From Microdochium bolleyi (Eukaryota > Ascomycota > Sordariomycetes > Xylariales > Microdochiaceae): a DNA stretch of 64,000 nucleotides. The notes under the pieces were generated by a model. It saw only the letters and a list, made by a program, of their open reading frames with translations. It was not told where the DNA came from and made no database searches. The stretch is taken from positions 2,604,001 to 2,668,000 of the forward strand of contig KQ964248.1 in NCBI GenBank assembly GCA_001566295.1, read 5' to 3'. Positions 62,235 through 64,000 of this stretch are shown here, piece after piece. The translations under genes and the position numbers were made by a program. Numbering within the stretch: the stretch's first letter is position 1; every line of letters begins with the position of its first letter.

Positions 62235-62750
62235 ATGTCATCGCCGCCCCAAGCCGAAGCCATGGCTGCACCTCGAACCACCACGCCCACGGCAACTAGG
62301 GTAATCCCGATGCCAGACCCAGACGACCCGAACATGCCCGTCTTTCCACAGCTAGCCATTCCGAGCAATATTGAAGGCTCGACCGATGCCCTCGAGTACA
62401 TGGGGTTCACTCCATAGAGAGCCTCGGAGCTCTGGGAGTCCTGGACCAACCGACAACGATCTTCCTCGGTCGCCGACAAGACGATTCTGCCCTGGGTACT
62501 GGAGCAGCTTGGTGACTTCACCGGAAACGATCTTGTGCAGGACGAGGGAGAGTGGCGACAGTACATGGACGCTGCCGGCCTGACGGTAGACTTCCAGGAC
62601 CGTGTCTGGTCCCCATTCTTCGAGTGGGTTCGCCAGAATGGAACATGCAAGCACTGGGTCGTCCACACCATTGAGAGCAGATATGACACTCTCCTGGACT
62701 TCAGAGATGACGAGCGTGAAAGACAGCAGCTCACCTCGCACTCAGGGTAG
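62235..62750 (+). pseudogene. Small uncharacterised gene with one in-frame TAG
   Basis: A single frame runs from the ATG at 62235 (MSSPPQAEAMAAPRTTTPTA) to the stop at 62748-62750, interrupted only by TAG at 62415-62417 (after ALEYMGFTP, before RASELWESWTNRQ). The downstream part is clearly protein-like: LPWVLEQLGDFTGNDLVQD, WSPFFEWVRQNGTCKHWVVH and a basic end. Codons on both sides end mostly in G or C. No intron of normal size can remove the TAG: the only nearby GT...AG would be 22 nt. I do not recognise the family. It is either a recent pseudogene, a sequencing error or a readthrough gene. It converges with the GH18 gene 175 nt away. Confidence 0.55.
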
Positions 62751-62924
62751 ACACTATGCCTCTCTAGACAACTCGTATCAACTAGTCTTTGTAGAATGCC
62801 ATACAGCATAGTGTCACCATCCGACCTTGGAGTCAATTGTCTCGTTCGAATCTACAAACCTGGGCCAGGGCTGTGCAACAAAGGCGTTGCGATACCATCT
62901 ATTATGCCCAGAATTGCAAAAGTT

Positions 62925-64000
62925 CTACATTCCAATACCAGAGCGCAACGCGTCGACGAGGATGTTCTTGTAGTCGCCGCCAGCCTCCCACGTAGCAAAG
63001 CCAAGCAAGTTCTTGCTAGCCATGAACTTGGCCTTGGCTGTCGCGGACTGAGCGTCGTCGTAAGTGACCCAGATTTGGGAGGTCTTGTTATAAACGAAGG
63101 GCTATTGGCACGGTTCATTATTATTAGCGACTTGACCTTGACCAGGTACACTCTTTCAAGCTGACATAAATAGATGGACATACCGTCATGGCGCAACTGT
63201 CGAAGCCATAGTCGATACCGTCCTCGGCAGTGCCCTCCTCATTGAGAAAATGAGCCTCGGTGACGAGATTGGCGAAGGTATAAGTTCCACCGGGAGGGTT
63301 CGCGTTGCCGCAGAGATCAATAGCGGGGTCGGTATCCCAGCTGCCACCCTGGAAACGGTGGCTGGCGTTCTGGGCCGGGTACGCGTTGAGCTTGCCATCG
63401 GTGAAAGCGCTGGTGACATTGACGGAGAAGCCATGCCCAAAGGCAGGAACGCCCATGACAAGCTTGTTGGCCGGCATGCCGGCAGCAATCCACTTGTCGA
63501 CGGACTCCTCGAGACTACCCTGGTTGTTGCGAGAGTCGCAAGACCTGCGCAAGGGGGAAGCCGGGCCGCCGGTGGGCAGCCACGGGCCCCAAATATCGTA
63601 GCCCATGATCATGGCGTAGTCCAGGACGTCAGCAAAGCCGCTCATATCGGTGCTGGCAGCACCGCTCGCGTCGTTCCATGGGAACAAGCTGGCCGACGCT
63701 GTCACCTTCAGCGGCCTGGTCTGTTTCTCTCGGATCTCCTTGAAAAAAGCCAGAAGATTGGCCGTGTCGTTCTTGTTGATGACGTTGCAGCCGAGACCCT
63801 GGCGGTTTGGATATTCCCAGTCGGTGTCGAAGCCGTCCAGCTGGTACTTGTCGACAAAGTCCAGGCACGTCTTAACAAAGGCAGTTCGGTTTTCGGGGCT
63901 GCCAACGGCACTGCTCCAAAAGCGGCTCCCGGTCCATCCACCGATAGAGATTGTCGCCAATACATTGTGTGCATGTGCGGCTTCGACGAAAGCAGGGATC
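62925..64000 (-). CDS. GH18 chitinase (5' end outside window)
   Basis: Minus strand; the last exon is 63101-62925 and the previous exon runs from 63184 past the window edge (82-nt intron, GTATGT donor, AATAG acceptor). The visible protein starts IPAFVEAAHAHNVLATISIG and ends ILVDALRSGIGM. GH18 hallmarks are present: SIGGW substrate-binding strand and LDGFDTDWEYP with the DxxDxDxE catalytic motif and its acid Glu, followed by the YDIWGPW and GFATWEAGGDY blocks. About 330 residues are seen, so only the N-terminal signal peptide and first strands are missing. It should hydrolyse chitin or related GlcNAc polymers by substrate-assisted catalysis, probably outside the cell. Cys-containing insertions (RRSCDSRNN, IDLCGNANPP) suggest disulfides. 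Later chitin-binding modules are absent at the C-terminus. Confidence 0.92.

Noticed and set aside
62796..63164. 122-codon plus-strand ORF
   Set aside because: Antisense to the last GH18 exons; its frame mirrors the conserved chitinase C-terminus.

Overview
The window reads as nuclear DNA of a filamentous ascomycete (Pezizomycotina, possibly Sordariomycetes). Evidence: short introns of 56 to 112 nt with GTAAGT, GTATGT or GTGAGT donors and CTAAC/CTGAC-like branch sites, GC-rich third codon positions, CT-rich leaders, and a gene set typical of such fungi (KDM5/KdmB-type demethylase, EBP-type sterol isomerase, MIO aromatic amino acid lyase, GH115 and GH18 enzymes, GT2 chitin-synthase-like protein, CAP/PR-1 protein). 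Gene models below were assembled by hand from exon reading frames and splice sites; none was checked against transcripts or databases.

Layout. 0-5 kb: the 3' part of a GH115 alpha-glucuronidase, an EBP-type sterol isomerase and the SLX1 structure-specific endonuclease subunit. 7-17 kb: a large intron-free KDM5 histone demethylase, then a divergent pair of RNA-processing genes (eIF4A-III-type DEAD-box helicase and splicing factor SF3a60/Prp9). 17.8-27.2 kb: seven consecutive minus-strand genes for small nuclear-looking coiled-coil proteins. Five of them clearly share a C-terminal signature, and the largest carries internal coiled-coil repeats; this is the most unusual part of the window. 27.8-29.1 kb: an F-box-like protein. 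31.4-33.2 kb: a four-exon APC-family permease. A long stretch without convincing genes follows, then a PAL/TAL-type lyase (38-40 kb).

40.7-45.9 kb: a group of membrane proteins, namely a single-TM protein and a 4-TM protein that both carry PPSY motifs, a 4-TM reading frame broken by stop codons, and a 7-TM receptor-like protein. 47.5-54.5 kb: a divergent pair made of a five-exon chitin-synthase-like GT2 and a bacterial-type UDP-sugar dehydrogenase; together they suggest synthesis of a uronic-acid-containing surface polymer. 57.8-64 kb: secreted or oxidative functions, namely a FAD-dependent oxidoreductase, a CAP/PR-1-like secreted protein, a small gene interrupted by a single in-frame TAG, and a GH18 chitinase cut off by the window end.

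Large gene-poor intervals (4.8-7.4, 29.1-31.4, 33.2-38.0, 50.2-53.0, 54.5-57.8 and 60.6-62.2 kb) hold only short, unconvincing ORFs, a few simple or tandem repeats and one paired CACGTG element. I saw no rRNA, no confident tRNA, no CRISPR array and no intact transposon.
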